From the NCBI RefSeq assembly GCF_020360975.1, contig NW_025408667.1:11904001-11968000 (forward strand): a DNA stretch of 64,000 nt. Reading direction: 5' to 3'. The position numbers were made by a program, and so were the translations under genes. How positions within the stretch are numbered: the first letter of the stretch is position 1; every line of letters begins with the position of its first letter. This DNA is from Hirsutella rhossiliensis. Its lineage: Eukaryota; Ascomycota; Sordariomycetes; Hypocreales; Ophiocordycipitaceae. Below, in pieces: positions 10,254 to 21,627 of this stretch. A model generated the notes under the pieces. The model worked only from the letters and a program-made list of their open reading frames with translations. It was not told the DNA's origin and ran no database searches.

Positions 10254-11213
10254 CAGACTTGCAAATAGATAAATCATAATCAAATCAAATCAAATTAAAT
10301 CAAATTAATCCAAATCAAATCAAATCAAATTGCCCCTGCGCTGAATCAAATCAAATCAAATCGCAACACCCAAATTTATTTGGATATCTGATTATTTGGA
10401 TACGCCCCACAATGGCGACCTGGGCCAATAGTTTTGGGAGCCAGCCCTGCCTGGCCTAGAGTGGTCGCTAATTACGGGCAGTTGCTTTTCCAGGCCGTGT
10501 CACCAAGCTTTCTTTTGTGTTTTACCTGACACGTTTGATCGTGAAATATATCTTTGGGTGCATCTGCCATATTACGGGGGGAGATATTTGTAGCCGATGG
10601 CCAAAATGGGACAGCTCTGCACTTGACTGCTGCAATGGCGCATATGGGAGGAGTACCGAACCCTCGCGGTCGAGCAAGATACGATACCCGAGGAGCCCAC
10701 AGCTGCAAGGAAGACAACGGACCTAGATGACTTCATGACCTCAATTAGGAAACTTGGCGCCCAACCTGCGCCCTCACCGTCCTCCATGCGTGACGAGTAC
10801 GCAGAATGGGTGGGCAGTACCGATCCGGGCGATTGTCTTGTGGACAATCCCATCCAGTACTGGCTTCTCCGCAGACGCCAATATCCACGCCTGTCGCGAA
10901 TGGCAATCGACCTCTTTTCCATTCCGGCGATGTCTTCAGAGCCGGAGAGAATATTTAGCCTTGCCGGACAGATGGCCGCAGCTCAGAGAGGCCGCCTCAA
11001 AGCGGACCTTATCAAAGCGGACCTTAAGGTATAGGAGCGGCTCAATGTATTTTGTCGTGGGAAAAAGTGGGGCTATCCAGATATCCAAATGAGATCCAAA
11101 TCGATTCAAATCAAATCAAATCAAATCAGATCCATGATTTTGCTATCCAAATCAAATCAAATTGGACCCCGGATTTGATTTGATTTATCTATTTGCAAGT
11201 CTGTTCTTGACGC
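10254..11213 (+). mobile_element. Non-autonomous hAT element, family D, copy 1 (960 bp)
   Basis: The terminal inverted repeats are cagacttgcaaatagataaatc and complement, with the identical 8-bp TSD ttcttgac at 10246-10253 and 11214-11221. Long subterminal arrays of caaat/caaatc repeats lie inside both ends; in hAT elements such repeats are transposase-binding sites. The interior keeps only the C-terminal hAT dimerisation region of a transposase. A near-identical copy lies at 41980-42928. Confidence 0.95.
10735..11034 (+). pseudogene. hAT transposase C-terminal fragment (family D copy 1)
   Basis: Encodes the hAT C-terminal dimerisation signature: PIQYWLLRRRQYPRLSRMAI, then LFSIPAMSSEPERIFS and AAQRGRLKADL. 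Nothing of the BED finger or catalytic core is present. In copy 2 the frame is open further upstream (from 42286); here small indels around 10577 and 10665 break it. It cannot transpose by itself. Confidence 0.85.
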
Positions 11214-11221
11214 TCAGGACC

Positions 11222-11953
11222 AATGGCCTCGATAAGGCCGACCAGGAGAGAGCCAAGTTCTTGGCTCTGCTTGCAAGCACGAAGCTCATCTTGCGGAATT
11301 GTCACAACTGAGAGACACGCTTCCCGTTGCCCTAAGAATCTCAAGGTAAAATGGAGCAACGACACCTTTTGCCGTGCCTTTGACCATCCTTGTTTGGTCC
11401 ATCTCCACCAGAGAGCTCATGGTATCGTCACGGCCCCTGGACACGTTGCCCTCCTGTGCCGGTCCATAGCGTTCCGACCCTGTTCAAGTAGTGCTTAGAC
11501 GCATGCAAGCTAGAGTGCATGAACCAGGTTGTATGCACTGCTGGTGATGCCGAGATACTGGATGGCCTCGTAACTGTGAGCCAACCGCATTGACCAGTTG
11601 AAGACGTGCCATTCCACCCACCCTACTCTGACCAGGCGGTTTTAATGTGGAGAAAGCTTATATGCTTCATATATGCAAGTCATCATACCAACTGTAGCGG
11701 AGTGTAGCCCAACCCCAAGGCGATGATGGCGTAACCTTATTATGCACAAAACACCCAATTACCATCTTACTCTAGGTATGTCGTCCTGTTTGTAAAAGAC
11801 AGGATAATGTACTGCGGCTCTTTTTACCTGAGCGTTACTTGCTATGTACTAACATTTGCTGCTATGACTTAAGAATCCGATGCTCATATGCCTTCTCATC
11901 ACACCAGGTCCCAGTCCCACTCTCTCCACCATTAAAGGTTGTCAAATGTCGAC
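11222..11953. other. Intergenic region with no supported gene
   Basis: Between the hAT-D copy and the membrane-protein gene. A 91-codon frame at 11223-11498 has no recognisable domain or splice support. The segment just before 11954 is C/T-rich and may be the promoter of that gene. Confidence 0.4.
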
Positions 11954-12855
11954 ATGCATGACGAGATTACCATCAAGGAGGTTATCGAGGCTGGTGTCAT
12001 GTTTGCCGTGACGACGGTCTTTCTGGCGCCCTACCTGTACTGGATGATCAGAGTCAAGCCTCGAGAAGCTTCGCGTAGGCGAACTTGGGCGTTGATTTCT
12101 ACGGCTTCTCTCTTCTTGGGATCCGGATTAATATTTGCCTCTTTGTTCGGCAGTGCGAGAAATGCACTCTTACCGAGCGTCCTTGCCTACCCTTTCTTCA
12201 CGGCCTGGAAAGGAGTCACGATGTTATGCGTCGACACCATCGAGGTACTCTATTCCAACCCGTCTAGTTATGTCCCCGATATACTCACTGTTTCCAGCTT
12301 ATTCAAGTTGCCGATCCCTTGATTTACGCCTATTTTTGTAGCGCCGTTGAGCCTGACCCCTCCAAGGCGAGAATCATCATTTTTGGACTAGCATTAGTCT
12401 TTCACCTTCCCTTTATTGGGGCGACCGTCTGGCAATTCCCGCTATCCGGCGTCGAATACTGGTGGGCTGCTCCAATGGTGTCTCACTTTGTTACCGTTAT
12501 TATGGTTATGGCAATATGGAGGAAGACACAGTCTTTCCGTCGTTTTGACCGGCACTCTAACCAGCTTCAGCCAGAGCAGCCGACGTCAAACCAGGGGATG
12601 CCGTGGCTTGGGGCAGTGAGCGGATTGGTGTTCCTAGCATCATCTGTGCTCCTGATATGTTCTGTGACTGGTTGGGTGAGACACCAGTTTGGAAGTCAGT
12701 GTGGACTTTGTCTGGCGATTTTAATTGTGCCAGCAGTACCTCTGGACAGTATAATGAGAGAGCACCAGAGGAAACGGGTCGACAGAGAGGTGCAGCTGTC
12801 TGCGGTGACAGACCCCGGTACTGAACGGTCGACGGAGCACCTTGTGTTATCCTGA
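11954..12855 (+). CDS. Polytopic membrane protein of unknown function (282 aa, two exons)
   Basis: The start is ATG at 11954 (MHDEITIKEV). Exon 1 is 11954-12244, intron 12245-12297 (donor gtactc, acceptor tttccag), exon 2 is 12298-12855 ending in TGA. The spliced frame is continuous (..CVDTIE / LIQVADPLIYAYF..). About seven hydrophobic segments are visible: VMFAVTTVFLAPYLYWMI, ISTASLFLGSGLIFASLF, PSVLAYPFFTAWKGV, IIIFGLALVFHLPFIGA, WAAPMVSHFVTVIMVMAI, LGAVSGLVFLASSVLLIC and LCLAILIVPAVPL. Short charged loops and a basic C-terminus (REHQRKRVDR) follow. No signal peptide. The family is not recognised; a fungus-specific integral membrane protein is the best description. Confidence 0.65.
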
Positions 12856-12989
12856 GGGCACTGAATCAAACAGACGGTGGTTCCATCACTGTACGCCCTC
12901 CGTCTACCGCCAATTCCTTAGATTTAAGCGTCTCAAGTTTGGGCCACATGCATATGCTGCATTCAGGTCGTGCAAATGCTCCAAGTAAT

Positions 12990-13169
12990 TGTCACGCGCT
13001 TGGAAAAGGAATACCTCCGGGATGTCTCGGAGTAGGCCGTCAGGAAACGGAGGATGCTATGATATAAGAAGGGTGCCTATTCTCGGGATTTTATGGGATC
13101 TTCAGAGATCAATGAATTGAATGATTGACCCCCGTTCCTCACTCTCTGTCTAGTTGTGTGCGCCTTACA
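12990..13169 (+). repeat. Solo LTR related to the gypsy element
   Basis: A 180-bp sequence starting tgtcacgcgc and ending cgccttaca, flanked by perfect 5-bp duplications gtaat (12985-12989 and 13170-13174). Both ends match the 215-bp LTRs of the gypsy element at 34816-43178 and the last ~80 bp are strongly conserved, but the middle is diverged and shorter. It is probably left by LTR-LTR recombination of a related, older subfamily. Confidence 0.9.
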
Positions 13170-13699
13170 GTAATCCTTCCGAGTTGGATGCGCGACGAGC
13201 TCGCCGTGAACGACTACAGTTCTGATGGCAGTCAAAGCGGCGAGCCAAGCATGAAGTGGGGGCTGTTCCGGCCTACGACACCCTAACATAGGGAAAGGCA
13301 GCGGCAATCACTCATCACGCTTATGGTGGAGAGTAAGAAAGCAACAGTCAACCTCAGAAAAGGGATTTAGCGAGGAGCCTCGATTCAATTTTCAGCATGC
13401 TCAAGTCAACATGCGACTGCGGGAAGCCCCGGGTAGTTATTTCGCCACAAACGACTCGCCGCAGTGTGCTCACGACCGAGTTGACCGACTCACTTAGACT
13501 TGGACTCGTGTTGGAAAGGCGGCAAGGGCGCTCACAACCGACGCCGTCTTGAATCATCGACAAGAATCGCATGATTCGGTGACCCGAGGGCAGTATGAAG
13601 GCGAGCGAGGATGTAAATGCCAGCTTGTGGAGTAAACGTTTCTTAGAGGATGTATCTAGGGGCTACTACCATTCTAATAGCTGGTGAAGATAGGAGAAC
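13170..13699. other. Intergenic region
   Basis: No gene, intron signal or repeat could be supported here, apart from the solo-LTR TSD at its left edge. Confidence 0.4.
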
Positions 13700-14344
13700 T
13701 CAAAACTCCTCTACGACTAGTCGCTTGCTCTTCCGAGATTTGTGAATCCGCTGTCGCTTGTGCCCCTGCCCATGGTTCTGCCATCTTCGTTCAGACGCTC
13801 GAAATTCTGTATCCACACTCCTCGAGTTCCCGTCATAGTCTCTCCGCTTGTATTGCCTGGTGTGTCGAGACGCGCCCGAAGGAGAAGACTTAGAAAGGCT
13901 GATGGTAATGCTGACAGGCTCGCAGAGAGGGAGGTCGAATTCCATTTCAACCTGTCTGTCTTGTCTGTTATCGACGGTACCGCTGGCTTCTACTCGATAA
14001 CGGGTGTCGGATACAGCGACTCGAAAAGCAAGCCCAGCAGGAGGACGATTCTCCTTGCCATCGTCGTAAGAGGAACAGTGACCACCATCTTCAAGATCGC
14101 TAGGTGCGAACACAGGCTGTGTATTCGCCGTAGGTGACCCTGCAATCTCGTCTTGCGCATTTTTGTCTCGACGACTTACGTCGTTATATTGACCTTCAGT
14201 ATCCGAAAATTCTGATGTAGGCGAAGCAGGACGAATAAGCATATCGAGAGCACGAAGATGGCCAGTTTGTCCACAGGCAGTCGATTCGGTGGAACTCATA
14301 TTCCCTTGTATTGTCGAGGGAGAGTCAGTAGACATGGCGGGCAA
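13700..14344 (-). CDS. Hypothetical Ser-rich protein with basic C-terminus (214 aa)
   Basis: An uninterrupted minus-strand frame from MPAMSTDSPS to a stop at 13700. The N-terminal half is rich in Ser, Thr, Asp and Pro and looks disordered (SDTEGQYNDVSRRDKNAQDE). The C-terminus is strongly basic (GHKRQRIHKSRKSKRL) and could be a nuclear-localisation signal. No domain is recognised. It may be a host gene or one exon of a longer one; the only support is its length and the lack of TE similarity. Confidence 0.4.
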   Translation of the reverse strand: MPAMSTDSPSTIQGNMSSTESTACGQTGHLRALDMLIRPASPTSEFSDTEGQYNDVSRRDKNAQDEIAGSPTANTQPVFAPSDLEDGGHCSSYDDGKENRPPAGLAFRVAVSDTRYRVEASGTVDNRQDRQVEMEFDLPLCEPVSITISLSKSSPSGASRHTRQYKRRDYDGNSRSVDTEFRASERRWQNHGQGHKRQRIHKSRKSKRLVVEEF

Positions 14345-15953
14345 AAGGGACTTGTTAGATCGTTTGGCGTCTGCTGGCTTTCAGAGAGTTGCAAGAAAAG
14401 GAGAAACATGGGAACCGAGACAAAGGGGGGGGGGTGCCTACGCTCCTTCACTTTCTACACGAGATTGGGACGGGCTGCCTTGGTCGGGACGCGAGCTCCA
14501 GCAAACCATTCCGAGAATCCCCAAGGCGCAGCTTTGACCACCTCATTGCACATATCGTCGGGTGGGATCATGCGCCTTCCTCCTCTTTCGGGCTGTGGTC
14601 CGCGGTTGCTTCGCTGATGCCTGCAGGCTGCCGACCACCCCTGAGGTGGTTTATGCATCTTTGGCCAGGAAATCTTCAGCTTCCGCATCGATATGCGCGG
14701 ATCACATTCGCCAATGCTGCATAGTTACGAGTAGCCAACTTCCCTGTAGCCTGTAGGCGCAGGGGGGCGAACCGAACCGTGCAGACTAGTCCGCAGCCTC
14801 CCCTGCGCCGGGGTTCAGGAAGGGGACGTGAGGCAGGACATGTCCGTTAATTTCTCTTCCCTCGTCTTGGACCAAAGCATGGCAATGTACGTGTACATAC
14901 CTGGGACCATCAGATATGAGCTTGTCTGCGACAAGAGTCGGTCTAATCCAAGGGAATCTGTTGCCAAAATACGGAATACAAACACCACAAATTTGGCCTC
15001 CAAGTGGCGACTTCGCACGCTCAACATCAATCGACGATAGCTCAACAACCACGGTGCCAATTGACGTATCATTTGAGTTCCTGAATTATCAGAAGCAGTG
15101 AAAGTCTAGGATATATTTAGAACTTTTATCTAGTGGGCAGTGCGCTGCGGTGCTGACATCAAACCAAGCAACGGCCAAAAGAGGATGCCGACAGATTGTG
15201 TAAGTCATTTCGGCCAACACAGCAAAAACAGAACATTATTGACTTTCATCTTAGGCTTTAATCATGTGGGATTCTCCCTATTATATCCATAGTGCGGAAC
15301 TTGGCTCAGGATACTGCCAAAAATGGGGGTTGGAAGGGCGACCTGGATAACCTCATTCTACGCACCCGTAATGAGCCAGATTGAACGTGATTCGACGGTA
15401 CGAGCATCTTCTGAAAAGAACCTACCTATGCGTCTGAATGTAAGGTTTATTTTTAGCTTGAACTTCAGTGCGCGAGGCTCCCCTTTCACACCTGACAAGG
15501 AAAGACGCGCACGAAAATGGAGAAACTCGACACCCTGCCCTAAAACATGTACCGGTATAACATGGATGAAAAGAGCCTTCTATTCCTTGCGAGCATTTGA
15601 ACGAACATTTTATTCCTCTTAATATAAGAAAACAAGGCAAAATTTCTCGGCGTATCAAAAAATGGCAACCCATCCTCCATTACGTTCAAGATGTGCGTCA
15701 GTCAAGAGATGGCATCGCTGCCTGTCAGACATCTTGGCTCCACATGGGTCAGAGATGGCATCAGGCAATTGAATGAGAATTATCTGAAGAACAAGAAGCG
15801 AACGAACGAACGCACGGAGTTGTGCAGCTCTTTATACACAAATGAAAGGTCCGTCGCGTGATTACGCAGTATCGGTTGCCTAGCAGGCAACAGCGGCGTT
15901 GCGAGTAACATCGCCACTTCATGAATAATCATCCTAGGCAGGCTTGATATGCG
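14345..15953. other. Non-coding or unrecognised region
   Basis: 1.6 kb with only short overlapping frames (60-120 codons) on both strands, none with a motif. No LTR, TIR or tRNA was identified. The left insertion site of element A (TSD acacc, 15954-15958) forms its right edge. Confidence 0.4.
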
Positions 15954-15958
15954 ACACC

Positions 15959-16158
15959 TGTGGACAGGCTCTTCACTGCAGTGAGGTTATTCGAACTGGT
16001 TCAATTGGTTATATCTTGTGTAACTAGGGAAACGTGTCCCATACAAACTGTGTGCAAAGACCTTCCTCCCTGTGTCTCACCTCTTACTCGCACGTGACTA
16101 GCGCGGTCGATTAGTTATACGTGCGCGATCGGTGCCTAGTGCACAGGTGGATCCAACA
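15959..16158 (-). repeat. 3' LTR of element A (left)
   Basis: A 200-bp direct repeat of 34393-34592, plus strand starting tgtggacagg and ending ggatccaaca. The internal flank reads gaaagaggttccag on the minus strand just before the LTR, a plausible polypurine tract. Confidence 0.93.
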
Positions 16159-16493
16159 CTGGAACCTCTTTCTAAATCGATGATCGCGCACTAATCAATC
16201 CACCAAAAACACACCAAACACAGCGAATTAAGATGAGATAGGAAAAACACGAACAAGAACACCAACAAACTCCTACCACGATGCATCACTATGTTGGATA
16301 GTGTGCTCTGACTGAGCTCTCCTCCCCACACTGGGTGTGTTCTGCCACACGCCATCATGGGCCGCATTTCGAGCGCCGGATGCGCTAGCTGATTCCATCG
16401 GTCCCACGTTGGAATATGGACACGAGGATCTCCTCGTTAATGTGAATGGAATAAAAGAACGACGGTAAAGCAGAAGAAGGAACGAAAAACCGA
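16159..16493 (-). other. Untranslated 3' region of element A
   Basis: Between the pol stop and the 3' LTR. It contains a purine-rich tract (minus strand, 16159-16175) and no coding signal. Confidence 0.6.
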
Positions 16494-18891
16494 TTAAATC
16501 TCGTCGAGAATTGTTGTGTTATTGCGATGAACGAATCCTTCCACCCTCACGTTTAGCTGATTGTCGCTAATAAACTGCGTGAGGGCGCTGTTTGGTGATG
16601 CCTTCGTCATAGCATCGGCAGGGTTATCTGCGCCGTTGACCCAACGGATTTCCGCAATATCCCTTGATTCATATGCCTGCCTCAGCGCCATGATATCTAT
16701 CATGAGTCGCTTCTCTGTTGTGGTGCCAAGTTTGACGAGGCACTCATAGAGGCTATATGAATCTGTGCAAATGACGAGCGGATTTGCTTCAGATCAAGGC
16801 GTTGTGCGATCGTATTGACCGTTTGCTTGATCACAAATGCGAGATCGAAGCCCGATGTCAATCCATAGATCTCTGATGCAAGAACGCTTCGAGTAACGCG
16901 CTTGCATTTAGTTGAGCTCCAATGAAGAATGTTTCCGCGGATGGAAAATGAATCGGTTGATTGCGCGGTCTCATTGGCGATGATAATCACAAAGCCGATT
17001 TGAGAGCTTAAATCCTTATTGTTGGCGAATGATCCATCGGTGAACACAAAGATCTTCGCGCTCTCGAGATCGATGGGTATGTAACATAGGCCACGGTCGG
17101 GATTGTTGATCTGCCATTCAATCCGCTTGTTCAAAGCCTTGAAGTCGGTATTAACGGGCTCTTGGGCTTGTGCCGCAACGGAACAATCGTATGTTGCTTC
17201 GGGTTGGCAAATCGAAGCGATATATGCCCCGGGCGCGTTGAGCAGCATAATCCTGATGCCTACTTGATGCCTGAAGATTGATCTCCTCGAGGTTTTGGGC
17301 TTGGCCCTTCTGCCTGACGATGACACAGCCATTTTGTATGGTCAGGCGGCTGCCGTTAAAGTCGCAGATGGAACCTTCTTGGAGAATCTCTTTGGCTTGG
17401 CCTTAAAGCAGAGTTCTTTCTCCTCGATCTTGAGAAATGCATCTGTGCCAACAATGAATGTGTCATCCGTTTGCAAGGCCGCGATGCCAAACAGGTCCTT
17501 GTCGGCGATGTTGTTTGCCGTGATCAGAAGGCACGGGTCAAACGAAGAGGTTTCCATATTAAGCTTGCGGCAGTGATGGTCGTGATATGTGTTGAACCAG
17601 TGGGCTCCTGCCTCTGCGATGCCATATAGCGGCTTCACGATTCGCAGGATTGTTCCCTCTGGATATCTTCTTTTGAGTTCTTGAGGAAGGGCTGCAAGGA
17701 TGACACGGGCCAGCTTGGTCTGGGATTGTGTGTATGCCATCGTGATGTCTCTGATCATGATGAACATATCCCGTGTGCAGAGAAACGGTGCTAAGGCCAA
17801 GGCCACGCGTTGTGCGGGCCGGCTGATGGTAGGGCTTGTGTGAGGATCCCACGTTTCCCATCATCATTGTATCCTTGCACAACGAGGCGTGATTTCTCGT
17901 ATGGCGTTGCAGTATTTCTTCCTTAACCTCTCTGACCATTCGTGATTTGAAGACACGATATCCACCATGTTTATTCGCATCGAATTCTTCGGGTACAATG
18001 ACCCCAGCGGCGAGGAGGTTCGTGAGCTCGAGTGTGTCGGAAGCTTCAAATGGGAAACCGGTGCTTGTGATCTTTCCTTCAGCTCGTAGCCGCTTGGCTA
18101 GGCCGAGATGTTCCATTTCTTTTCGAACAAGAAACGCATTAGCTTCATGATGAACGATAAATTGAACGGGTGAGCAAACAATAGTGGATTCTGATGTGCC
18201 ATTTTGTGCAGCATCCTTCCTAGGTCGGCCACGCCTGCGCGGCCTCTTTGGCTCAGGGTATTCGAAAGGTTTGGGTTGGTCTTCTGTGGTAGGAAGAGGA
18301 AGAGGTTGTTGAGTTGTGGGTGGAAGGGAAGAGGGTTTTGAAGAGGATGTTGTTGATCGGATTGTGTTGAGGAAGGAGTGATTGTTGTGTTGATGGGTCT
18401 GTGCGGCTAGGGCTAGGGTCGGGTTGCAACTGAGGAAGGAGCGATTCCGGGTGACGATAGTACGGTTGGACGCATGTACTGCGAAATTTCGCTGGTCCGT
18501 TGTCCAGGTCAACTGCGATTTCCGTATCCGTCACCTCGAGCACTTTATATGGGCCTTGCCATCCGTGCTTCTCGCGAAATACGCGAACTTCGCTTCCTAG
18601 CGCCAGGGATAGGGGCAGGCGCAACGCTGTATCAGGCCCATTACGCGTATTTAACGCGGTCTGAACCTTCCTCTGGGCGTTGATCTTCCTCAGCTCTGAC
18701 ATCGTTCGCCACACCGCCTTAGCTCTTGCCATTGCGGAAGGTGTAGGCGGCGAATCCATCGTCATTCGAGGCAGAGCACCGAAGACGAGGAGGGTTGGAA
18801 CGAGGCCATCCGGACCGGCTGTGTCGTTGACAGCCTTGAAAGCCATTTGAAGGACTTGATCAGGGCTCACGGTATCCTTCAGCTCTGCCTT
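16494..18891 (-). pseudogene. Element A pol, C-terminal part: integrase end, RT and RNase H (frameshifted)
   Basis: On the minus strand, immediately after the pogo insertion, the frame continues as LKAELKDTVSPDQVLQMAF, completing the integrase, with VNDTAGPDG, an SH3-like EVRVFREKHGWQGPYKVLE segment, and PYYR. An A/T-hook-like basic linker (KRPRRRGRPRK) precedes the RT: FKSRMVREVKEE, DITMAYTQSQTKLARVI, IVKPLYGIAEAGAHW and the catalytic LQTDDTFIVG. RNase H follows (IFVFTDGSFANNKDLSS, ASEIYGLTSGFD, EIRWVNGADNPADAMTK) to a stop at 16494. At least three frame changes separate the blocks (near 17850, 17560 and 17335/16705). Confidence 0.85.
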
Positions 18892-18893
18892 TA

Positions 18894-18938
18894 AGTCCCT
18901 GCACATAGAAATGGGCACCCCCCTGTTTTGGGCACCCA
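18894..18938 (+). repeat. Left TIR of the pogo element
   Basis: Inverted match to 20700-20744, begins agtccctgcacatag and contains two copies of gggcaccc. Confidence 0.9.
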
Positions 18939-19047
18939 AGATGGGTGCCCAACCTAAACGGCTGCGTCAACTTCAACAGCAAATTTCACCGCGGAAACGC
19001 ATCCAATCTGCTAAAAAATTGACGCATGTGTCTTCAAGCCACTACTG

Positions 19048-20534
19048 ATGAAATATACAGAGTCTGACATTCACAGCGCCCTTGAGGCAATCGCCAATGG
19101 CGGATCCGCCAAGAAGGCTGCTCGCGATTGGGGCGTCCAGAGGGCAACTCTTTACAATCGCATGCATGGTCACGAATGCAGAAAGGATGCATTTTCTGCT
19201 CTTCAGAGGCTTTCTCAGACACAGGAAAAGCAACTTACCGAATGGATTCTCATTCAGGACGCCTTGGGCCTTCCTCCCACTCACTCGCAGATCAGGCAGT
19301 TCGCGCAGCGCATGCTCGCCGTCAAAGGAGACCACACACCGCTCGGAAAACACTGGATGCAAGCATTTTAAGACGAAATCCTGCAGTTCGGACCCAGAAG
19401 TGCCATCACAGAGACTCTGCGCGTGTCAACGGCGCTTCTACCGAGGTAATTCGGCCTTGGTTCAACAATTTCTTCCTTCCCGAGATTCTGGCTATTAAGC
19501 CGGAGAACAGGTACAACATGGATGAAGCAGGCATCATGGAAGGACTTGGGGAGAATGGCCTGGTCGTTGGCAGTGCTGAAAAACGATCTGTACAAAAGAA
19601 GACGCCTGGTTCTCGGGTCTGGACGTCGTTCATCGAGTGCGTGTCCGCTGCCGGCACCTTCCTCCTCCACTCGTCATTTTCAAGGGCAAATCGGTCCAGC
19701 AACAGTGGTTCCCAGAAGATCTCAGTACTTTTAGTGACTGGCAATTCACTGCGACAAAGAACGGCTGGACTTCGGACCAAACTGCGGTGGAGTGGCTCGA
19801 AAAGGTGTTCATTCCAAGAACCCAGCCACCCGACCCTTCGGAGCGAAGACTGCTAGTATTGGACGGCCACGGAAGTCACGAGACGGTTGACTTCATGTAT
19901 CTATGCTACCAGCATCAGATTCACCTTCTTTTCTTACCTCCCATACCTCTCATGTGCTGCAACCGCTCGATTTGTCTGTCTTCTCCGCTCTTAAGCACTA
20001 CTACCGCAAACAGGTCGGATTTCTCAGCCTCCTGACCGATTCAAGCCCAGTCGGCAAGCAAAACTTTCTTTCCTGCTACCAGAAAGCACGCGAGCAAGCG
20101 CTCACTGTGTCAAACATCAAGGGTGGCTGGAAAGCGACGGGTTTGTGGCCGGTGTCGATGGCGAAGCCACTTTTGAGCCCTCTTCTGCTGGAGAACAGCA
20201 ACAGACGCAAAAGAACGCGAAAAATGTGGCCAATGCATTCAATAGCCACTTACCCACCAGTGACTGGCAATCAGACACATCCCAGATTGCGTGGTCGACC
20301 CCGAGGCGCTCGCAAGATCTGAAGGTTCAGGTAGTTCAATTCAACCAGCTAGACGACGACGTGCCCACGAAGAGATTGCTGTTCAGGAAGATCACAAAAG
20401 GGTTTGACGAGAAGGATGGCCTTTTAGCAAAAGCTCAATTGCAGATTCAGGCACTGGAAACACAATTGGCGGCCGTCAAGCCGAAAAAGGAAGAGGGTGG
20501 TCACGAGCCCGAATTCGAGGTTCGCCAATATTGA
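19048..20534 (+). pseudogene. pogo-family DDE transposase (frameshifted)
   Basis: Starts MKYTESDIHSALEAI with a psq-type helix-turn-helix (GGSAKKAARDWGVQRATLYNR), followed by a CENP-B-like DNA-binding segment (KQLTEWILIQDALGLPPT). The catalytic DDE_1 core follows in other frames: NMDEAGIMEG near 19516 (first D), LLVLDGHGSHE near 19850 (second D) and LQPLDLSVFS near 19957 (third acidic position). A C-terminal region typical for Fot1/pogo, including KGGWKATGLWPV, completes it. At least three one-base shifts interrupt the gene as written, so no active transposase is encoded unless these are sequence errors. Confidence 0.85.
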
Positions 20535-20699
20535 GGCAATACGACGGGCGCAGGAGGAGGTGAACGCAGCTGAGAATGAAGAATCTGATGAAACCGAAGC
20601 TGAGGTTTCAGAAATAGGTGACGATTGTATCGTAGTGCACGGTGGTGGGCAGTGAGAAGGGATTGAATTAATGGTGTTGAAAATGGTCGTGATTTTTTT

Positions 20700-20744
20700 G
20701 GGGTGCCCAAAACAGGGGGGTGCCCATTTCTATGTGCAGGGACT
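20700..20744 (-). repeat. Right TIR of the pogo element
   Basis: Inverted match to 18894-18938, followed directly by TA. Confidence 0.9.
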
Positions 20745-20746
20745 TA

Positions 20747-21627
20747 ATATATCATATGCTCTTCGGACGGGCACATGATACTTCTCAACCTTCCCAACAG
20801 CCCAATGTGCTTCCACAGGCACCTGATGACACGTTATTCCCATCAATTTCGCTTCTGCTTGGAACTCGGCAGCAGCGAAATTCGTGCCTGCGTCATGAGT
20901 GATCACATCGGGTGGTCCAAGGTATGTATCCATCCAACATTGTTTCAACGCGAGCCACGTTTCCTTGGCCGTCATGTTGGATAGGAATCTCCTGCCTGAT
21001 AGGCAGTGGCTTGATCAACAACATGGAGGACTGGTCTGCCACCCAATGTCATGACATCAACGATGACTTCGTAATTGAAGTCACAATCATCCTTCAAGCT
21101 GAACTTGAACCTTCGTGGCGGGTCGGATTTCATCTGACAGTAGTGGCAGAACTTCTTGATCATTTCCAGAGCTTCGATTTCCACATCATGGCCAGCCGAA
21201 TTCAGCAGCTTGTGCAGCCGATACACGGATGGATGACCAAAACGCGTGTGGAGGCGCCGCAATTCAGCCTCCGTGAGATATGCCACTGATGCCTCTTGTT
21301 TCCGCAAGAAGAACCACGCGTGACCCCATCTTCGAATCACTGGAACGCTCACACCATTGCCAACGAGCTCGTTCGTGACGTTATTTAAATATACGCCGAG
21401 CCGATCCATATCAGCTAGGCATAGGAGGAATGGCGTTGGCACGTTGACTATATGAAAATCAACCTCTCCACTGGTGTGTTCAAGGTGATCACGCCAAGTG
21501 GTGTTTCCAATCTTCCTGCACCAAATCTAACTGGTTCGGGCTTGCGATCATCACGGAATTGGACTGGGGGCATCTCTCGTTGGAGAGCACGCAGTTGTTC
21601 GATTCCTCCCGTCGATATGCATGCCGC
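20747..21627 (-). pseudogene. Element A pol, protease to integrase core
   Basis: Reading right to left from the hAT junction at 21627: the aspartic protease continues as ..ACISTGGIEQL (its DTG lies separately at 30908-30916), then RFGAGRLETPLG and TPFLLCLADMDRLGVYL. The GAG-pre-integrase zinc motif (LHTRFGHPS and FCHYCQMKS) and the integrase catalytic core follow: VDVMTLGGRPVL, THDAGTNF and VPVEAHWAVGKVEKYH with its last acidic residue. The block ends at RRAYDI, where the pogo element is inserted. One frame change lies near 21445 and another near 20975. Confidence 0.87.

Larger units (their letters stand above)
18894..20744 (+). mobile_element. pogo/Fot1-type Tc1-mariner DNA transposon inside element A
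   Basis: It is flanked by TA duplications (18892-18893, 20745-20746). The terminal inverted repeats begin agtccctgcacatagaaatg and extend about 45 bp, including the repeated gggcaccc block. Length 1851 bp. Removing it with one TA restores element A's integrase frame exactly (..RRAYDI / LKAELK..). The encoded DDE_1 transposase and the TA target define the superfamily. Confidence 0.95.

Noticed and set aside
11223..11498. A 91-codon plus-strand frame after the hAT-D copy
   Set aside because: It begins at the element border and shows no motif; likely chance.
11954..14344. A secondary-metabolite gene cluster around the membrane protein
   Set aside because: No backbone synthase, P450 or transporter was recognised nearby; one membrane protein and one disordered protein are not enough.
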